Assembly: GCF_004101245.1 (NCBI RefSeq)
Contig: NZ_SCIN01000003.1
Span: 558,001-622,000, forward strand
DNA: 64,000 nucleotides
Direction of reading: 5' to 3'
From: Sphingomonas sp. UV9
Lineage (GTDB): Bacteria > Pseudomonadota > Alphaproteobacteria > Sphingomonadales > Sphingomonadaceae
Below the pieces are notes generated by a model. That model saw only the letters and a list, made by a program, of their open reading frames with translations, did no database searches and was not told the DNA's origin. Below, one piece after another: positions 33,720-43,746 of the stretch; position 1 is the stretch's first letter; every line of letters begins with the position of its first letter. Position numbers and translations under genes: made by a program.

Positions 33720-35810
33720 ATGACCGATACCGCAACCGTCGCCCCCAAGGCGGACCCCATGCTGCACGAGGACGGTTCGCCCGAACGCCTCACGATCGAT
33801 ACCATCCGCACGCTGTCGATGGACGCGGTGCAGAAGGCCAATTCGGGCCATCCGGGCACGCCGATGGCGCTGGCGCCGGTCGGCTATACGCTCTGGTCGA
33901 AGTTCCTGCGCTACGATCCCAAGCACGCCGACTGGCCCAACCGCGACCGGTTCGTGCTGTCGGTCGGCCATGCGTCGATGCTGCTCTATTCGCTGATCCA
34001 CCTCGCCAAAATCGAAGAGATCGACGCGGACGGTAACAAGACCGGCAAGGAGGCCGTCAGCCTTTCGGATATCGAGCAGTTCCGCCAGCTGTCGTCGAAG
34101 ACGCCGGGCCACCCCGAATATCGCCACACGACGGGCGTCGAGACGACGACGGGTCCGCTGGGCCAGGGTTGCGGCAATTCGGTCGGCATGGCGATCGCCG
34201 AGCGCTGGCTGGCCGCGCGCTACAACAAGGACGGTTTCACGCTGTTCGACCATGACGTCTACACGCTGTGCGGCGATGGCGACATGATGGAGGGCGTCTC
34301 CGCCGAGGCGGCGAGCATGGCCGGGCATCTGAAGCTCAGCAATTTGTGCTGGATCTACGACAGCAACCATATCTCGATCGAGGGTGCGACCGACCTCGCG
34401 TTCGACGAGGATGTCGGTCTGCGCTTCGACGCCTATGGCTGGAACGTCATCCATATCGACGACGCCAACGACACCGCCGCGCTTGCCCGTGCGATCGAAA
34501 CGTTCAAGGCGACCACCGACAAGCCGACCTTCATAGTCGTGCATTCGGTGATCGGCTACGGCAGCCCCAAGGCGGGCAGCGAGAAGGCGCACGGCGAGCC
34601 GCTCGGCGAGGAGAATATCCGCCTTACCAAGCAGGCTTACGGCTGGCCCGAGGACAAGTCCTTCTACGTGCCCGACGGCGTGATCGAGCATTTCAACGGA
34701 GCGATCGCGGATCGTGGTGCGAAGCTGCGTGACGCGTGGGTCGCGCTGACCGACAAATATCGCGACGCGCACCCCGAGCTGTCGGCCGAGCTTGAGCTGC
34801 TGCTCAAGGACGAGCTTCCCGAGGGCTGGGATGCCGACATTCCGGTGTTCGAGGCGGATCCCAAGGGGCTTGCCAGCCGTGATTCGGGCGGCAAGGTGCT
34901 CAACGCGATTGCGGCCAAGGTGCCGTGGTTGATCGGCGGTTCTGCCGATCTCGCGCCGTCGACCAAGACCGACATCAAGGGCCAGCCCTCGTTCGAGGCC
35001 GAGAATTACGGCGGCAGGAACTTCCATTTCGGCATTCGCGAACATGGCATGGGCGCGATCGTCAACGGCATGGCGTTGTCGCATCTGCGCTCCTACGGCT
35101 CCACCTTCCTGGTGTTCGTCGATTACATGCGCGCACCAGTGCGACTGTCTGCGATCATGGAAGTCGGCACAGTCTGGGTGTTCACGCACGACTCGATCGG
35201 AGTCGGCGAGGACGGCCCGACGCACCAGCCGATCGAGCATCTCGCCACGCTGCGCGCGATTCCCGGCCTCGACACGCTCCGTCCGAGCGACGCGAACGAA
35301 GTGGTCGCGGCTTGGAAGGCGGTCCTGAAGGACGCGAGCACGCCCGCCGCGCTGATCCTGTCGCGCCAGGCTTTGCCGACGCTCGACCGGACCAAGTACG
35401 CGAGCGCCGACGGCGTCGCGCAGGGCGGCTATGTCCTTGCGGACAGTGACGGCACGCCCGACGTGATCCTGATCGCCACAGGCAGCGAAGTGTCGCTGGC
35501 GGTCGAGGCGCATGAGAAACTGACGGCGGTCGGGGTGAAGAGCCGGGTCGTGTCGATGCCGAGCTGGTATCGCTACGAGTTGCAGGACGCCGCGTACAAG
35601 GAGAGCGTGCTGCCCAAGGGCGTCCGCGCCCGCGTCGCGATCGAGATGGCCGGATCGATCGGTTGGGATCGGTATGTCGGGCTCGACGGCGCGACTGTGA
35701 CGATGTCGACCTTCGGCGCATCGGCACCGCTCGCCAAGTTGCAGGACAAATTCGGGTTCACCGTCGACAATGTCGTCAAGGTGGCCCGCCAGGTTATGGA
35801 GACCAAGTGA
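33720..35810 (+). CDS. tkt: transketolase
   Basis: A 696-residue thiamine-diphosphate enzyme moving two-carbon units between pentose and hexose phosphates. The N-terminal domain has VQKANSGHPGTPMALAP and the ThDP/Mg motif GDGDMMEGVSAEAASMAGH; later IYDSNHISIEG is conserved. The middle domain has FGIREHGMGAIVNGM with the catalytic Glu, and HDSIGVGEDGPTHQPIEHL. The C-terminal domain begins near VILIATGSEVSL. Its stop codon overlaps the transaldolase ATG by one base, so the two are translationally coupled. Confidence 0.97.
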   Translation: MTDTATVAPKADPMLHEDGSPERLTIDTIRTLSMDAVQKANSGHPGTPMALAPVGYTLWSKFLRYDPKHADWPNRDRFVLSVGHASMLLYSLIHLAKIEEIDADGNKTGKEAVSLSDIEQFRQLSSKTPGHPEYRHTTGVETTTGPLGQGCGNSVGMAIAERWLAARYNKDGFTLFDHDVYTLCGDGDMMEGVSAEAASMAGHLKLSNLCWIYDSNHISIEGATDLAFDEDVGLRFDAYGWNVIHIDDANDTAALARAIETFKATTDKPTFIVVHSVIGYGSPKAGSEKAHGEPLGEENIRLTKQAYGWPEDKSFYVPDGVIEHFNGAIADRGAKLRDAWVALTDKYRDAHPELSAELELLLKDELPEGWDADIPVFEADPKGLASRDSGGKVLNAIAAKVPWLIGGSADLAPSTKTDIKGQPSFEAENYGGRNFHFGIREHGMGAIVNGMALSHLRSYGSTFLVFVDYMRAPVRLSAIMEVGTVWVFTHDSIGVGEDGPTHQPIEHLATLRAIPGLDTLRPSDANEVVAAWKAVLKDASTPAALILSRQALPTLDRTKYASADGVAQGGYVLADSDGTPDVILIATGSEVSLAVEAHEKLTAVGVKSRVVSMPSWYRYELQDAAYKESVLPKGVRARVAIEMAGSIGWDRYVGLDGATVTMSTFGASAPLAKLQDKFGFTVDNVVKVARQVMETK

Positions 35811-36934
35811 TGGGTGCGCTCAACGATCTCGAAGGCCATGGCCAGGCGGTATGGCTCGATTTCGTCGACCGGAAGTTTCTGGAGGCCGGTGGCCTGCAGA
35901 AGCTGGTCGACGAGGACGGTCTGACCGGGGTCACGTCGAACCCGTCGATCTTCGAAAAGGCGATGGGGCATGGTGATGCCTATGACTCGACGCTCGCGAA
36001 GTTCGACAAGGAGAACCCCGGCGCGGCGACGATCGACCGCTACGAGCATCTGGCGATCCAGGACATCAAGGCGGCGGCGGACACGCTGAAGCCCGTCTAT
36101 GACAAGCTCGACGCGAAGGACGGCTATGTCAGCCTCGAAGTGTCGCCCTATATCTCGGACGATACCGACGCGACGATCGCCGAGGCGAAGAAGCTGTGGG
36201 CGGCGGTCGACCGGCAGAACCTGATGATCAAGATTCCGGGCACGCTCGCGGGCGGCCCGGCGATCTCGACCGCGATCTCGGAAGGGATCAACGTCAATGT
36301 GACGCTGCTGTTCTCGATCGACGCGTATGTGCGTGTCGCCGAGGCCTATGCGGCGGGGCTCGAAAAGCGCGTCGCCGAGGGCAAGCCGATCGACCGGATC
36401 GCCAGCGTTGCGAGCTTCTTCGTCAGCCGGATCGATTCGACGATCGACAAGGCGATCGATGCGCGCGTCGAGAAGGGCGATGCCGAGGCCGAGGCGCTGA
36501 AGGCGGTGCGCGGCAAGGTTGCGATCGCCAATGCGAAGATGGCGTATCAATGGTATCTCGACTTCCTGAAGTCGGATCGCTGGCAGGCACTCGCCGCCAA
36601 GGGCGCACAGCCACAGCGGCTGTTGTGGGCGTCGACCGGCGTGAAGGATCCTAGCTATCCCGATACGCTGTATATCGACACGTTGATCGGCAAGGACACG
36701 GTCAACACGATGCCACCGAAGACGATGGACGCGTTCCGCGATCACGGCACTGCGGCCGAGACGATCACGCAGAATGTCGATGCGGCCCGCCACGTGCTGG
36801 CCGAAGCCGAGCGGCTGGGGCTCGACCTCAACGGCGTGACCGGCAAGCTGGTCGAAGAGGGTGTCGCATCGTTCGTGAAGGCGTTCGACGACCTGCTCGG
36901 CGCGATCGCGAAGAAGCAGCCCGCGACTGCGTAA
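35810..36934 (+). CDS. tal: transaldolase
   Basis: A 374-residue enzyme transferring dihydroxyacetone units (sedoheptulose-7-P to erythrose-4-P). Visible: GLTGVTSNPSIFEKAM, the Schiff-base Lys in NLMIKIPGT, and the GINVNVTLLFSIDAY loop. The length fits the longer (type 2) transaldolases found with tkt in alphaproteobacteria. The start is the ATG 35810-35812 inside TGATG at the end of tkt; the longer in-frame ORF begins in tkt and is not used. Confidence 0.95.
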   Translation: MGALNDLEGHGQAVWLDFVDRKFLEAGGLQKLVDEDGLTGVTSNPSIFEKAMGHGDAYDSTLAKFDKENPGAATIDRYEHLAIQDIKAAADTLKPVYDKLDAKDGYVSLEVSPYISDDTDATIAEAKKLWAAVDRQNLMIKIPGTLAGGPAISTAISEGINVNVTLLFSIDAYVRVAEAYAAGLEKRVAEGKPIDRIASVASFFVSRIDSTIDKAIDARVEKGDAEAEALKAVRGKVAIANAKMAYQWYLDFLKSDRWQALAAKGAQPQRLLWASTGVKDPSYPDTLYIDTLIGKDTVNTMPPKTMDAFRDHGTAAETITQNVDAARHVLAEAERLGLDLNGVTGKLVEEGVASFVKAFDDLLGAIAKKQPATA

Positions 36935-36942
36935 GGTTACGT

Positions 36943-37033
36943 CATGCCGGACTTGGTCCGGCATCCACCGTTCCGCCAGACCGATCGATTCGAGTGCGCG
37001 GGACGGTGGACCCCGGAACAAGTCCGGGGTGAC
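36943..37033. repeat. palindromic repeat between tal and gnd
   Basis: Starts CGTCATGCCGGACTTGGTCC and ends CGGGGTGACGG; it is the same family as 3286-3380, in inverted orientation. Confidence 0.75.
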
Positions 37034-37071
37034 GGACTTTAGGTGTGCATACCCTACATAAAGGATTCCGC

Positions 37072-38055
37072 ATGAAGATCGGACTTATCGGCCTCGGCCG
37101 GATGGGCGGCAATATCGCGCGCCGGTTGATGAACGACGGCCATGAGGTCGTCGCGTTCGACCGTGACGCGGAGGCCGTGAAGAAGCTGGCCGCCGACGGC
37201 GCGATCGGTGCGGAGTCGCTCGACGACATGCGCGGCAAGCTCGACACGCCGGCGATCTGGTGGGTCATGGTTCCCGCGGGCGAGCCGACCGAGAGCACCG
37301 TCCAGGCAATCGCCGCGAAGGCGAACGACGGCGACATCATCATCGATGGCGGCAACAGCTTCTACAAGGACGACGTCCGTCGTGCCAAGGAACTGGCCGA
37401 AAAGGGCATCCACTATGTCGACGTCGGTACGTCGGGCGGCGTGTGGGGCCTAGAGCGCGGCTACTGCATGATGATCGGCGGCGAGAAGGACACCGTCGAC
37501 CTGCTCGATCCGATCTTCGCGACGCTGGCGCCGGGCATGGGCGACATCGTCCGCACACCGGGCCGCGTCGAGGAAAAGGCCGATCCGCGCGCTGAGCAAG
37601 GCTATATCCACGCTGGCCCGCCGGGGGCGGGGCACTTCGTCAAGATGGTGCATAACGGGATCGAATACGGCCTGATGCAGGCCTATGCCGAGGGCTTCGA
37701 CATCCTCAAGGGCAAGTCGGGCGAGCATGTCGTCGAGGAGGAGCGCTTCGACATCAACTTGGTCGACGTTGCGGAAGTGTGGCGTCGCGGGAGCGTGATC
37801 TCGTCGTGGCTGCTCGATCTGTCGGCGATCGCGCTGGCGAAGGACGGGACGCTCGAAGGCTATAGCGGCAGCGTCGCGGATTCGGGCGAGGGCCAGTGGA
37901 CGATCGACGCGGCGATGGAGGAGAAGGTGCCCGCCAACGTGCTGACCGCCGCGCTCTATGCGCGCTATCGCAGCCGCGTCGACCATACGTTCGGCGACAA
38001 GCTGTTGTCGGCGATGCGCTTCGGGTTTGGCGGTCATGTCGAGATGCCGCAGTGA
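37072..38055 (+). CDS. gnd: 6-phosphogluconate dehydrogenase, decarboxylating (short GndA/YqeC-like type)
   Basis: A 327-residue enzyme oxidising 6-phosphogluconate to ribulose-5-phosphate and CO2. The N-terminal Rossmann motif is [20 protein letters not shown]; then [17 protein letters not shown], the conserved [20 protein letters not shown], and the catalytic Lys in [22 protein letters not shown]. At about 330 residues it belongs to the short class, often NAD-dependent, rather than the approximately 470-residue NADP enzyme. The ATG 37072 follows AAGGA. It is flanked by tal and a HAD phosphatase whose GTG lies in its last codons. Confidence 0.93.
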   Translation: MKIGLIGLGRMGGNIARRLMNDGHEVVAFDRDAEAVKKLAADGAIGAESLDDMRGKLDTPAIWWVMVPAGEPTESTVQAIAAKANDGDIIIDGGNSFYKDDVRRAKELAEKGIHYVDVGTSGGVWGLERGYCMMIGGEKDTVDLLDPIFATLAPGMGDIVRTPGRVEEKADPRAEQGYIHAGPPGAGHFVKMVHNGIEYGLMQAYAEGFDILKGKSGEHVVEEERFDINLVDVAEVWRRGSVISSWLLDLSAIALAKDGTLEGYSGSVADSGEGQWTIDAAMEEKVPANVLTAALYARYRSRVDHTFGDKLLSAMRFGFGGHVEMPQ

Positions 38056-38894
38056 GCGGCGGCAGGAGCGACGGCGCAGAAGGGTCGGCGATCAAGCTCC
38101 TCGTCTCCGATGTCGACGGGACGCTCGTCGACAAGGAGAAGACGGTAACGCCGGTGACGGTCGACGCGGTCGAGCGGCTTAAGGCGGCGGGCCTCGGCTT
38201 CACGATCATCAGCGCGCGGCCGCGGTCGGGGATGATGCCGATCGCCGACCTGCTCGGGATCGACGAGCCGATGGGGGCCTTTAACGGCGGTATCGTGTTC
38301 AAGCGCGACGGTTCGGTGATCGAGCATCACATGATCGACGTCAACGTGGTTCGCGGCGCGATGGAGATCATCGGCGATGCGCCTGTCGATACATGGTTCT
38401 TCGCGGGTGACGTCTGGTATGCCAGCACCGACCAGGGCGGGCATGTCGGCAGCGAGCGGAAAGCATCGGCGCAGGATCCGGTGATCGTCTCCGACTTTAC
38501 CGATTTGCTGGCCAAGGCCGACAAGGTGACGTTCGTCAGCGACGACGAAGACCTGTTGCGCGACCTGCACGCCAAGGTCGCGGCGAAGTTCGACACCAAG
38601 GCGACGATCGTCCAGAGCCAGACCTATTATCTCGACATCACGCCCGTCGCCGGCAACAAGGGCAGCGGGATCGAGGAACTGGCGGATGCGTTCGGCGTGA
38701 GCTTGACCGACACCGCCGCGATCGGCGATCAGGCGAACGACATCGCGATGCTGAAGCGGGCCGGGTTGGCCATCGCCATGGGCAATGCGCCGCAGAGCGT
38801 GCGCGATGTCGTCCATGAGGTTACCACCGCGAACGATGCCGACGGCGTTGCGCACGCGATCGACACATTCATCCTGACCGGAGTTTCCGCATGA
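38052..38894 (+). CDS. Cof-like HAD hydrolase (HAD-IIB)
   Basis: A 280-residue phosphatase. Motif I is [20 protein letters not shown] (about residues 15-35). Later come [19 protein letters not shown] in the cap, and [15 protein letters not shown]-like motif IV with [14 protein letters not shown]. Cof-type enzymes clean up sugar phosphates and nucleotides. The start is GTG 38052-38054, overlapping the gnd TGA, so the gene is coupled to gnd; it overlaps the next gene by 4 bases. Its cluster context suggests a sugar-phosphate substrate, but this is inference. Confidence 0.85.
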   Translation: MSGGRSDGAEGSAIKLLVSDVDGTLVDKEKTVTPVTVDAVERLKAAGLGFTIISARPRSGMMPIADLLGIDEPMGAFNGGIVFKRDGSVIEHHMIDVNVVRGAMEIIGDAPVDTWFFAGDVWYASTDQGGHVGSERKASAQDPVIVSDFTDLLAKADKVTFVSDDEDLLRDLHAKVAAKFDTKATIVQSQTYYLDITPVAGNKGSGIEELADAFGVSLTDTAAIGDQANDIAMLKRAGLAIAMGNAPQSVRDVVHEVTTANDADGVAHAIDTFILTGVSA

Positions 38895-39634
38895 AAGAAC
38901 TCGTTGCCTTCGATCTCGACGGAACGCTGGCCGAGAGCAAGCAGCCGCTGCAAGAGCCGATGGGCGAGGCGCTGGCCAATCTGCTCGACGTCGCGCATGT
39001 CGCGGTGATCTCGGGCGGCGACTGGCCTCAGTTCGAAAAGCAGGTGGCGAGCCGCCTGCCCGAGCGCGCCGATCGCACCAAGCTGTGGCTGATGCCGACG
39101 ACGGGTACGAAGCTGTACCGGTTCGATGACGAATGGCGCGCGGTCTATGCCGAGCTGTTCGAGGACGACGAGAAGCAGAAGATCCTGACGGCGTTCGACG
39201 AGTCCTTGGAAGCGACTGGCTTCGTTCCCGAAAAGACCTGGGGGGAGCGGATCGAGGATCGTGGGAGCCAGATCACGTTCTCGGCCCTCGGCCAGGAAGC
39301 GCCGATCGACGCCAAGCACAGCTGGGATCCCGATTTCGCCAAGCGCAAGGTGATCCAGGCCGATCTGCGCAAGCGCCTGCCAGGGCTGTCGATCAACATG
39401 GGTGGTGCGACCTCGATCGACATCACGCGCGAGGGTGTCGACAAGGCCTATGGCTTGAAGAAGCTCAGCGATGCGAGCGGGATCGCGCTCGACAAGATGA
39501 TGTTCATCGGCGACGCGATCTTCCCGGGCGGGAATGATTACCCGGCCGAGCAGCTTGGGCTGGACGTCGTAAAGGTGAAGAATGTCGATGGCACGCTGGC
39601 GGCGATCGCCGGGATCGTCGCGTGTCTGAAGTGA
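38891..39634 (+). CDS. HAD-IIB hydrolase resembling eukaryotic-type phosphomannomutase
   Basis: A 247-residue protein. Motif I is AFDLDGTLAESKQP; the nearby DVAHVAVISGGDWPQFEKQV is the segment seen in PMM1/PMM2-type enzymes; the C-terminal part has GGATSIDITREGVDKAYGLK and MFIGDAIFPGGNDYPAEQLG. The two Asp of DxD are kept. It may interconvert mannose-6- and mannose-1-phosphate or act as a phosphatase; relatives in bacteria are poorly studied. It starts at ATG 38891 with ATGA overlap, and is the sixth member of the pentose-phosphate cluster. Confidence 0.8.
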   Translation: MKELVAFDLDGTLAESKQPLQEPMGEALANLLDVAHVAVISGGDWPQFEKQVASRLPERADRTKLWLMPTTGTKLYRFDDEWRAVYAELFEDDEKQKILTAFDESLEATGFVPEKTWGERIEDRGSQITFSALGQEAPIDAKHSWDPDFAKRKVIQADLRKRLPGLSINMGGATSIDITREGVDKAYGLKKLSDASGIALDKMMFIGDAIFPGGNDYPAEQLGLDVVKVKNVDGTLAAIAGIVACLK

Positions 39635-39638
39635 TCTC

Positions 39639-40106
39639 GTGAGCGTCGCGTTTCGCCGGGAGAGCGACGAGGAACATCTCGAGCCGAAGTTCGAGCAGCC
39701 GATCGCGCCGGGGCCCAATCTGGTCACGGCGCGAGGGTTGCGGTTGATTGGCGAGCGGGTTGTTACGATCGAGGCTGCGGTCGCGGCGGAGGCTGACGAG
39801 GAGGCGCGCAAGGCTTTACTGCGCGACCTGCGCTATTGGCACACGCGGCAGACGACCGCCGAGATTGCGCCCGAGCCTGAAGACGACGAGGTCGGGATCG
39901 GTTCGCGCGTTCGGGTGCGGATGAACGGGGCGGAGCGGGTTATTGCTATCGTCGGGGGCGACGAGGCCGAGCCGGGCGAGGATCGGCTGGCGTTTTCGGC
40001 ACCGTTGGCGCGCGCGCTGATGGGGGCTGCGGTCGGCGAGAAGGTGGCGTTTGCGGACAAGGCGGATGCGATCGAGGTGCTAGCGATCGACAAGGATGAC
40101 GGCTGA
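39639..40106 (+). CDS. GreA/GreB-like or Rnk-type RNA polymerase-binding protein
   Basis: A 155-residue protein. The N-terminal half is charged and probably a coiled coil (EAAVAAEADEEARKALLRDLRY); the C-terminal half (VGIGSRVRVRMNGAERVIAIVGGDEAEPGED and the LARALMGAAVGEKVAF) is the Gre/Rnk FKBP-like beta-domain that binds RNA polymerase. Whether it carries the anti-pausing cleavage activity of GreA/B is uncertain: the coiled coil is short. The start is GTG 39639-39641. It is the seventh gene in a closely packed set and overlaps the next gene in TGATG. Confidence 0.72.
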   Translation: MSVAFRRESDEEHLEPKFEQPIAPGPNLVTARGLRLIGERVVTIEAAVAAEADEEARKALLRDLRYWHTRQTTAEIAPEPEDDEVGIGSRVRVRMNGAERVIAIVGGDEAEPGEDRLAFSAPLARALMGAAVGEKVAFADKADAIEVLAIDKDDG

Positions 40107-40288
40107 TGGCTGAGGCTAAATTCGAACGGCACCGGCAGGCGTGGACGCAGGACGAGATCCAGAAACTGCACACGCTGGCGAAGAAGGGCATGGCGTTGAA
40201 GCAGATCGCCAAGGCGCTGACCCGGAGCGAGGAGTCGATCAAGACGCGCGCGAAGGAAGATGCGCTGAATATCGCGAAGTTGCGGTAG
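40106..40288 (+). CDS. small HTH/SANT-like protein
   Basis: A 60-residue protein with a Myb/SANT-like pattern: WTQDEIQKLHTLAKKG (helix 1), MALKQIAKALTRSEESI (helix 2-3), then KTRAKEDAL. It resembles short sphingomonad proteins of unknown function that may bind DNA. The ATG (40106-40108) overlaps the TGA of the Gre-like gene, so the two are coupled. No Cys or His clusters occur. Confidence 0.72.
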   Translation: MAEAKFERHRQAWTQDEIQKLHTLAKKGMALKQIAKALTRSEESIKTRAKEDALNIAKLR

Positions 40289-40609
40289 GGGCGGGCTGAC
40301 GCACTGACGCTCGACTCCCGTCACCCTGGACTTTCGTCAGGATGACGGGAGTATGATTAGTGCAAACACCCCGGCGGAGGCCGGGGCCCAATTGGGAAGG
40401 TCGGCGTAACCGCGCGCAACCGGCGTCACTAGCGTCCCCCAATTGGGCCCCGGCCTTCGCCGGGGTGGGGGGGTAGGTCCAGCGATCTATCATGCGCTAT
40501 ATCCGCCCCTCCTTGTTCTCCCGCGAAGGCGGGAGTCCAGTCTGGGTCCCCGCCTTCGCGGGGACACACCTTGTTGGCGGCTGCAGACCCAAGCCGCGCG
40601 GAGCGATAC
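40289..40609. repeat. 321-base gap of stacked palindromic repeats
   Basis: Three families in tandem: GTCACCCTGGACTTTCGTCAGGATGAC (about 40320-40346), the CACCCCGGCGGAGGCCGGGG element (40367-40467) and CTCCCGCGAAGGCGGGAGTC ... GGTCCCCGCCTTCGCGGGGAC (40518-40565). The next gene begins about 45 bases after the last one. No gene lies here. Confidence 0.8.
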
Positions 40610-41782
40610 TTGTCCGACTACGACGCAATCATCCTTGGAGCCGGCGCCGCCGGGCTCATGTGCGCTGCAGTCGCCGGGCAGCGCGGGCGGAAGATTCTGC
40701 TCGTCGACCATGCCGAGCAGGCGGGGAAGAAGATTCTCATCTCCGGTGGCGGGCGGTGCAATTTCACCAACATCCACACCGCCGCCGATCGCTATATCTC
40801 CGCCAACCCGCATTTCGCGAAGTCCGCGCTCGGTCGCTACACCGCGCAGGATTTCATTGCGCTCGTCGAGTCCTACGGGATCGCGTGGCATGAGAAGACG
40901 CTGGGGCAGCTGTTCTGCGACGGCTCCGCGAAACAGATCGTCGAGATGCTGCTCGACGAATGCGACAAGGGGCGCGTCGACTTGTCGCTCGGGCGCTCTG
41001 TCACCGGAGTCGAACATGCAGACGGGCGGTACCGCGTGTCGATCGAAGGCCGTACCGTCACCGCGCCTGCGCTGGTAATCGCGACCGGCGGGCCTTCCAT
41101 CCCCAAGATGGGCGCGACGGGGTTTGCCTATGATCTCGCGCGGCAGTTCGGGTTGAAGGTGGTCGAGCCGCGGCCAGCGCTGGTGCCGCTGACGCTGGGC
41201 GGCGACGAGATCCTGTTTCGCGAATTGTCGGGGGTTGCCGCGGATGTCGTGGCCACTGCCGGCAAGACCGCGTTTCGCGAGGCGGCGCTGTTCACGCATC
41301 GCGGCTTGTCGGGGCCGGCGATCCTCCAGGCTTCGTCCTACTGGCGCAACGGGCAGCCGATCGGGATCGATTTCCTGCCCGATCGCGAGTCCGGATGGCT
41401 GCCGGCGGCCAAGCGTGCCACGCCGCGCGCGACTCTGCGGAAATTGCTCGGGGGCACGCTTCCGGACCGACTCGCGGAGACTTTGAGCGAGAAACTGGCG
41501 CTGACCGGCGAGATTTCGACCGTCACCGATCGCAAGCTCCAGGACGCCGAACGCGCACTAAGCTACTGGCAATTCACACCAAATGGCTCGGAGGGCTATG
41601 CCAAGGCCGAGGTCACCGCGGGCGGAATCAGCACCGCGGAGCTCTCCTCGCAAACAATGCAAGCCAAACGCGTACCAATGCTGTATGCAGTCGGCGAAGC
41701 GGTCGATGTCACAGGGTGGCTCGGCGGCTACAACTTCCAATGGGCATGGGCGAGCGGGTGGGCCGCGGGTCAAGTCCTGTAG
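40610..41782 (+). CDS. NAD(P)/FAD-dependent oxidoreductase (BaiN/HI0933/YhiN family)
   Basis: A 390-residue flavoprotein. The FAD Rossmann motif is DAIILGAGAAGLMCAAVAGQ at the N-terminus, followed by the family word HAEQAGKKILISGGGRCNFTN and the late GEAVDVTGWLGGYNFQWAWASG. This family is annotated as an aminoacetone oxidase or flavoprotein of unknown substrate; BaiN relatives reduce bile-acid intermediates. The start is set at TTG 40610-40612 with GGAG 9 bases before it, giving MSDYDAII; the upstream residues are Ala/Arg-rich repeat translation. There is a repeat right behind the promoter region. Confidence 0.85.
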   Translation: MSDYDAIILGAGAAGLMCAAVAGQRGRKILLVDHAEQAGKKILISGGGRCNFTNIHTAADRYISANPHFAKSALGRYTAQDFIALVESYGIAWHEKTLGQLFCDGSAKQIVEMLLDECDKGRVDLSLGRSVTGVEHADGRYRVSIEGRTVTAPALVIATGGPSIPKMGATGFAYDLARQFGLKVVEPRPALVPLTLGGDEILFRELSGVAADVVATAGKTAFREAALFTHRGLSGPAILQASSYWRNGQPIGIDFLPDRESGWLPAAKRATPRATLRKLLGGTLPDRLAETLSEKLALTGEISTVTDRKLQDAERALSYWQFTPNGSEGYAKAEVTAGGISTAELSSQTMQAKRVPMLYAVGEAVDVTGWLGGYNFQWAWASGWAAGQVL

Positions 41783-41838
41783 GGACCACCACGCCAGTGC
41801 CTTGCCGTTGCGTAAGCCGGCCACCAATTAGGACGTAC

Positions 41839-43611
41839 ATGCCTTTTACAAATATTCCGTCGCTTCTCTCCGAGGCGCTCGAAGCGCGTGGCTATACCGC
41901 GCTCACCCCCGTGCAGGCGCACGTGATCGAGGACAATGCGATCGGTCGCGATCTCGTCGTGTCGGCGCAGACCGGGTCGGGCAAGACCGTCGCGTTCGGC
42001 CTGGCTATGGCCGGCGAACTGCTCGGTGAAGCGGGTGAGGACGGCGTCCAGCGCCTGCCAGCCCCGCACAAGCCGCTCGTTCTCTGCATCGCGCCGACCC
42101 GCGAGCTCGCGCTCCAGGTCAGCCGCGAGCTGATGTGGCTCTATGCCAAGGCCGGCGCGCGGATTTCGACCTGCGTCGGTGGGATGGACGCCTCGAAGGA
42201 GCGTCGTTCGCTCGCCCACGGCGCGCATATCGTCGTCGGCACGCCTGGCCGTCTGCGCGACCATCTCGAGCGTGGCGCGCTCGACCTGTCGGCCTTGAAG
42301 GTCGCGGTGCTCGACGAGGCCGACGAGATGCTCGACATGGGCTTCCGCGAGGATCTCGAGCAGATCCTCGACGCGTCGCCCGAACAGCGCCGGACTTTGC
42401 TGTTCTCGGCGACGATGCCGCGGCCGATCGTCGCGCTTGCGAAGCGCTACCAGAAGGACGCGCTGCGCATCTCGACCGTCGGCGAGGACCGCGGTCATGG
42501 CGACATCTCGTACCAGGCCGTCACGGTCTCGCCGTCCGAGATCGAGCATGCGGTGATCAACCTGCTGCGCTTCCACGAGGCGGAGACGGCGATGCTGTTC
42601 TGCGCGACTCGCGATAACGTGCGCCATCTGCATGCGAGCCTGGTCGAGCGTGGCTTTGCCGCGGTCGCACTGTCGGGCGAGCATTCGCAGAACGAGCGTA
42701 ACGCCGCGTTGCAGGCGCTGCGCGATCGTCGTGCGCGTGTCTGCGTGGCCACGGACGTTGCCGCGCGCGGAATCGATCTGCCGACGTTGTCGCTGGTGGT
42801 TCATGTCGAACTGCCGCGCGATGCCGAGACATTGCAGCATCGCTCGGGTCGTACCGGTCGTGCGGGCAAGAAGGGCACGGCCGTGCTGATCGTGCCGTTC
42901 CCGCGTCGCCGTCGCGTCGAAATGATGCTGCGCGGTGCGAAGATCAACGCGGAGTGGGTCAACGCCCCGACCGCCGAGGACATCCGCAAGAACGATCATG
43001 AGCGGCTGATCGGCATGCTGTTGCAGCCGGTCGAGGTCGAGGAGGAGGATCGCGCACTCGCCGTCCGCCTGATGGCCGAGAAGACGCCGGAGGATATCGC
43101 CGCGGCGCTGGTGCACATGCACCGCGCCACGATGCCGCAGGCCGAGGATCTGATCGACCAGAGCAAGCAGCCGACGCAGGACGAGCGTTCGCAGGGCCCG
43201 CGCGCAGGCTTCGAGGACACGGTGTGGTTCCGGATGGACATCGGTCGTCGCCAGAACGCCGATCCGCGCTGGATCCTGCCGCTGATCTGCCGTCGCGGGC
43301 ACATCACCAAGTCCGAGATCGGGGCGATCCGCATCGGGCCGAACGAGACCGCGTTCGAGATTCCGCGCACCGTTGCGGCGCGCTTCTCGGCGGCGATTCA
43401 GCGCACCGCGCAGGCTGGCGAAGAAGAGAGCGGCGTGGCGATCGAGGCGATGCAGGGCGCGCCCGAGAGCGGTGCGCGGCATGATGGCGGCGGCGGTGGT
43501 GGTCGCAGCAATGCGGGCGGTCCGCGCTCGACGCTGCACCGTGCGGCACCGCGTGGCGGTCCGGCTCCGGCGCGGAAGCCCCCGTATCGCGGGAACCGCG
43601 AGCGGAGCTGA
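41839..43611 (+). CDS. DEAD-box RNA helicase with DbpA-like RNA-binding domain
   Basis: A 590-residue protein. Helicase motifs: Q motif [23 protein letters not shown], Ia [57 protein letters not shown]. After about residue 455 comes a domain ([20 protein letters not shown]... [10 protein letters not shown]) like the C-terminal RNA-recognition domain of DbpA/CsdA. The tail is Gly/Arg/Pro-rich, typical of RNA-binding. It likely helps ribosome assembly or RNA unwinding at low temperature. The start is ATG 41839, preceded by AGGA. Confidence 0.93.
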   Translation: MPFTNIPSLLSEALEARGYTALTPVQAHVIEDNAIGRDLVVSAQTGSGKTVAFGLAMAGELLGEAGEDGVQRLPAPHKPLVLCIAPTRELALQVSRELMWLYAKAGARISTCVGGMDASKERRSLAHGAHIVVGTPGRLRDHLERGALDLSALKVAVLDEADEMLDMGFREDLEQILDASPEQRRTLLFSATMPRPIVALAKRYQKDALRISTVGEDRGHGDISYQAVTVSPSEIEHAVINLLRFHEAETAMLFCATRDNVRHLHASLVERGFAAVALSGEHSQNERNAALQALRDRRARVCVATDVAARGIDLPTLSLVVHVELPRDAETLQHRSGRTGRAGKKGTAVLIVPFPRRRRVEMMLRGAKINAEWVNAPTAEDIRKNDHERLIGMLLQPVEVEEEDRALAVRLMAEKTPEDIAAALVHMHRATMPQAEDLIDQSKQPTQDERSQGPRAGFEDTVWFRMDIGRRQNADPRWILPLICRRGHITKSEIGAIRIGPNETAFEIPRTVAARFSAAIQRTAQAGEEESGVAIEAMQGAPESGARHDGGGGGGRSNAGGPRSTLHRAAPRGGPAPARKPPYRGNRERS

Positions 43612-43620
43612 GCGATGCTC

Positions 43621-43746
43621 ATCCTCCCCCGCAAGGGGGAGTTGTCGCCGAAGGTGACGGAGGGGGAGGACACGCAACGGATGTCGTCGTCACCGCCCCC
43701 TCCGTCAGGCTACGCCTGCCACCTCCCCCTGGCGGGGGAGGATCGA
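43621..43746. repeat. inverted-repeat element, ATCCTCCCCCGCAAGGGGGA family
   Basis: Fills the gap between the helicase stop and the yaiI start: begins ATCCTCCCCCGCAAGGGGGA and ends CTGGCGGGGGAGGATCGA. Its last bases run into the first base of the yaiI start codon, so its GGGGGAGG is the only Shine-Dalgarno of that gene. Confidence 0.9.

Noticed and set aside
32898-35513. An 871-codon open frame on the minus strand
   Set aside because: Antisense to rpiA and tkt; no start context and no family similarity.
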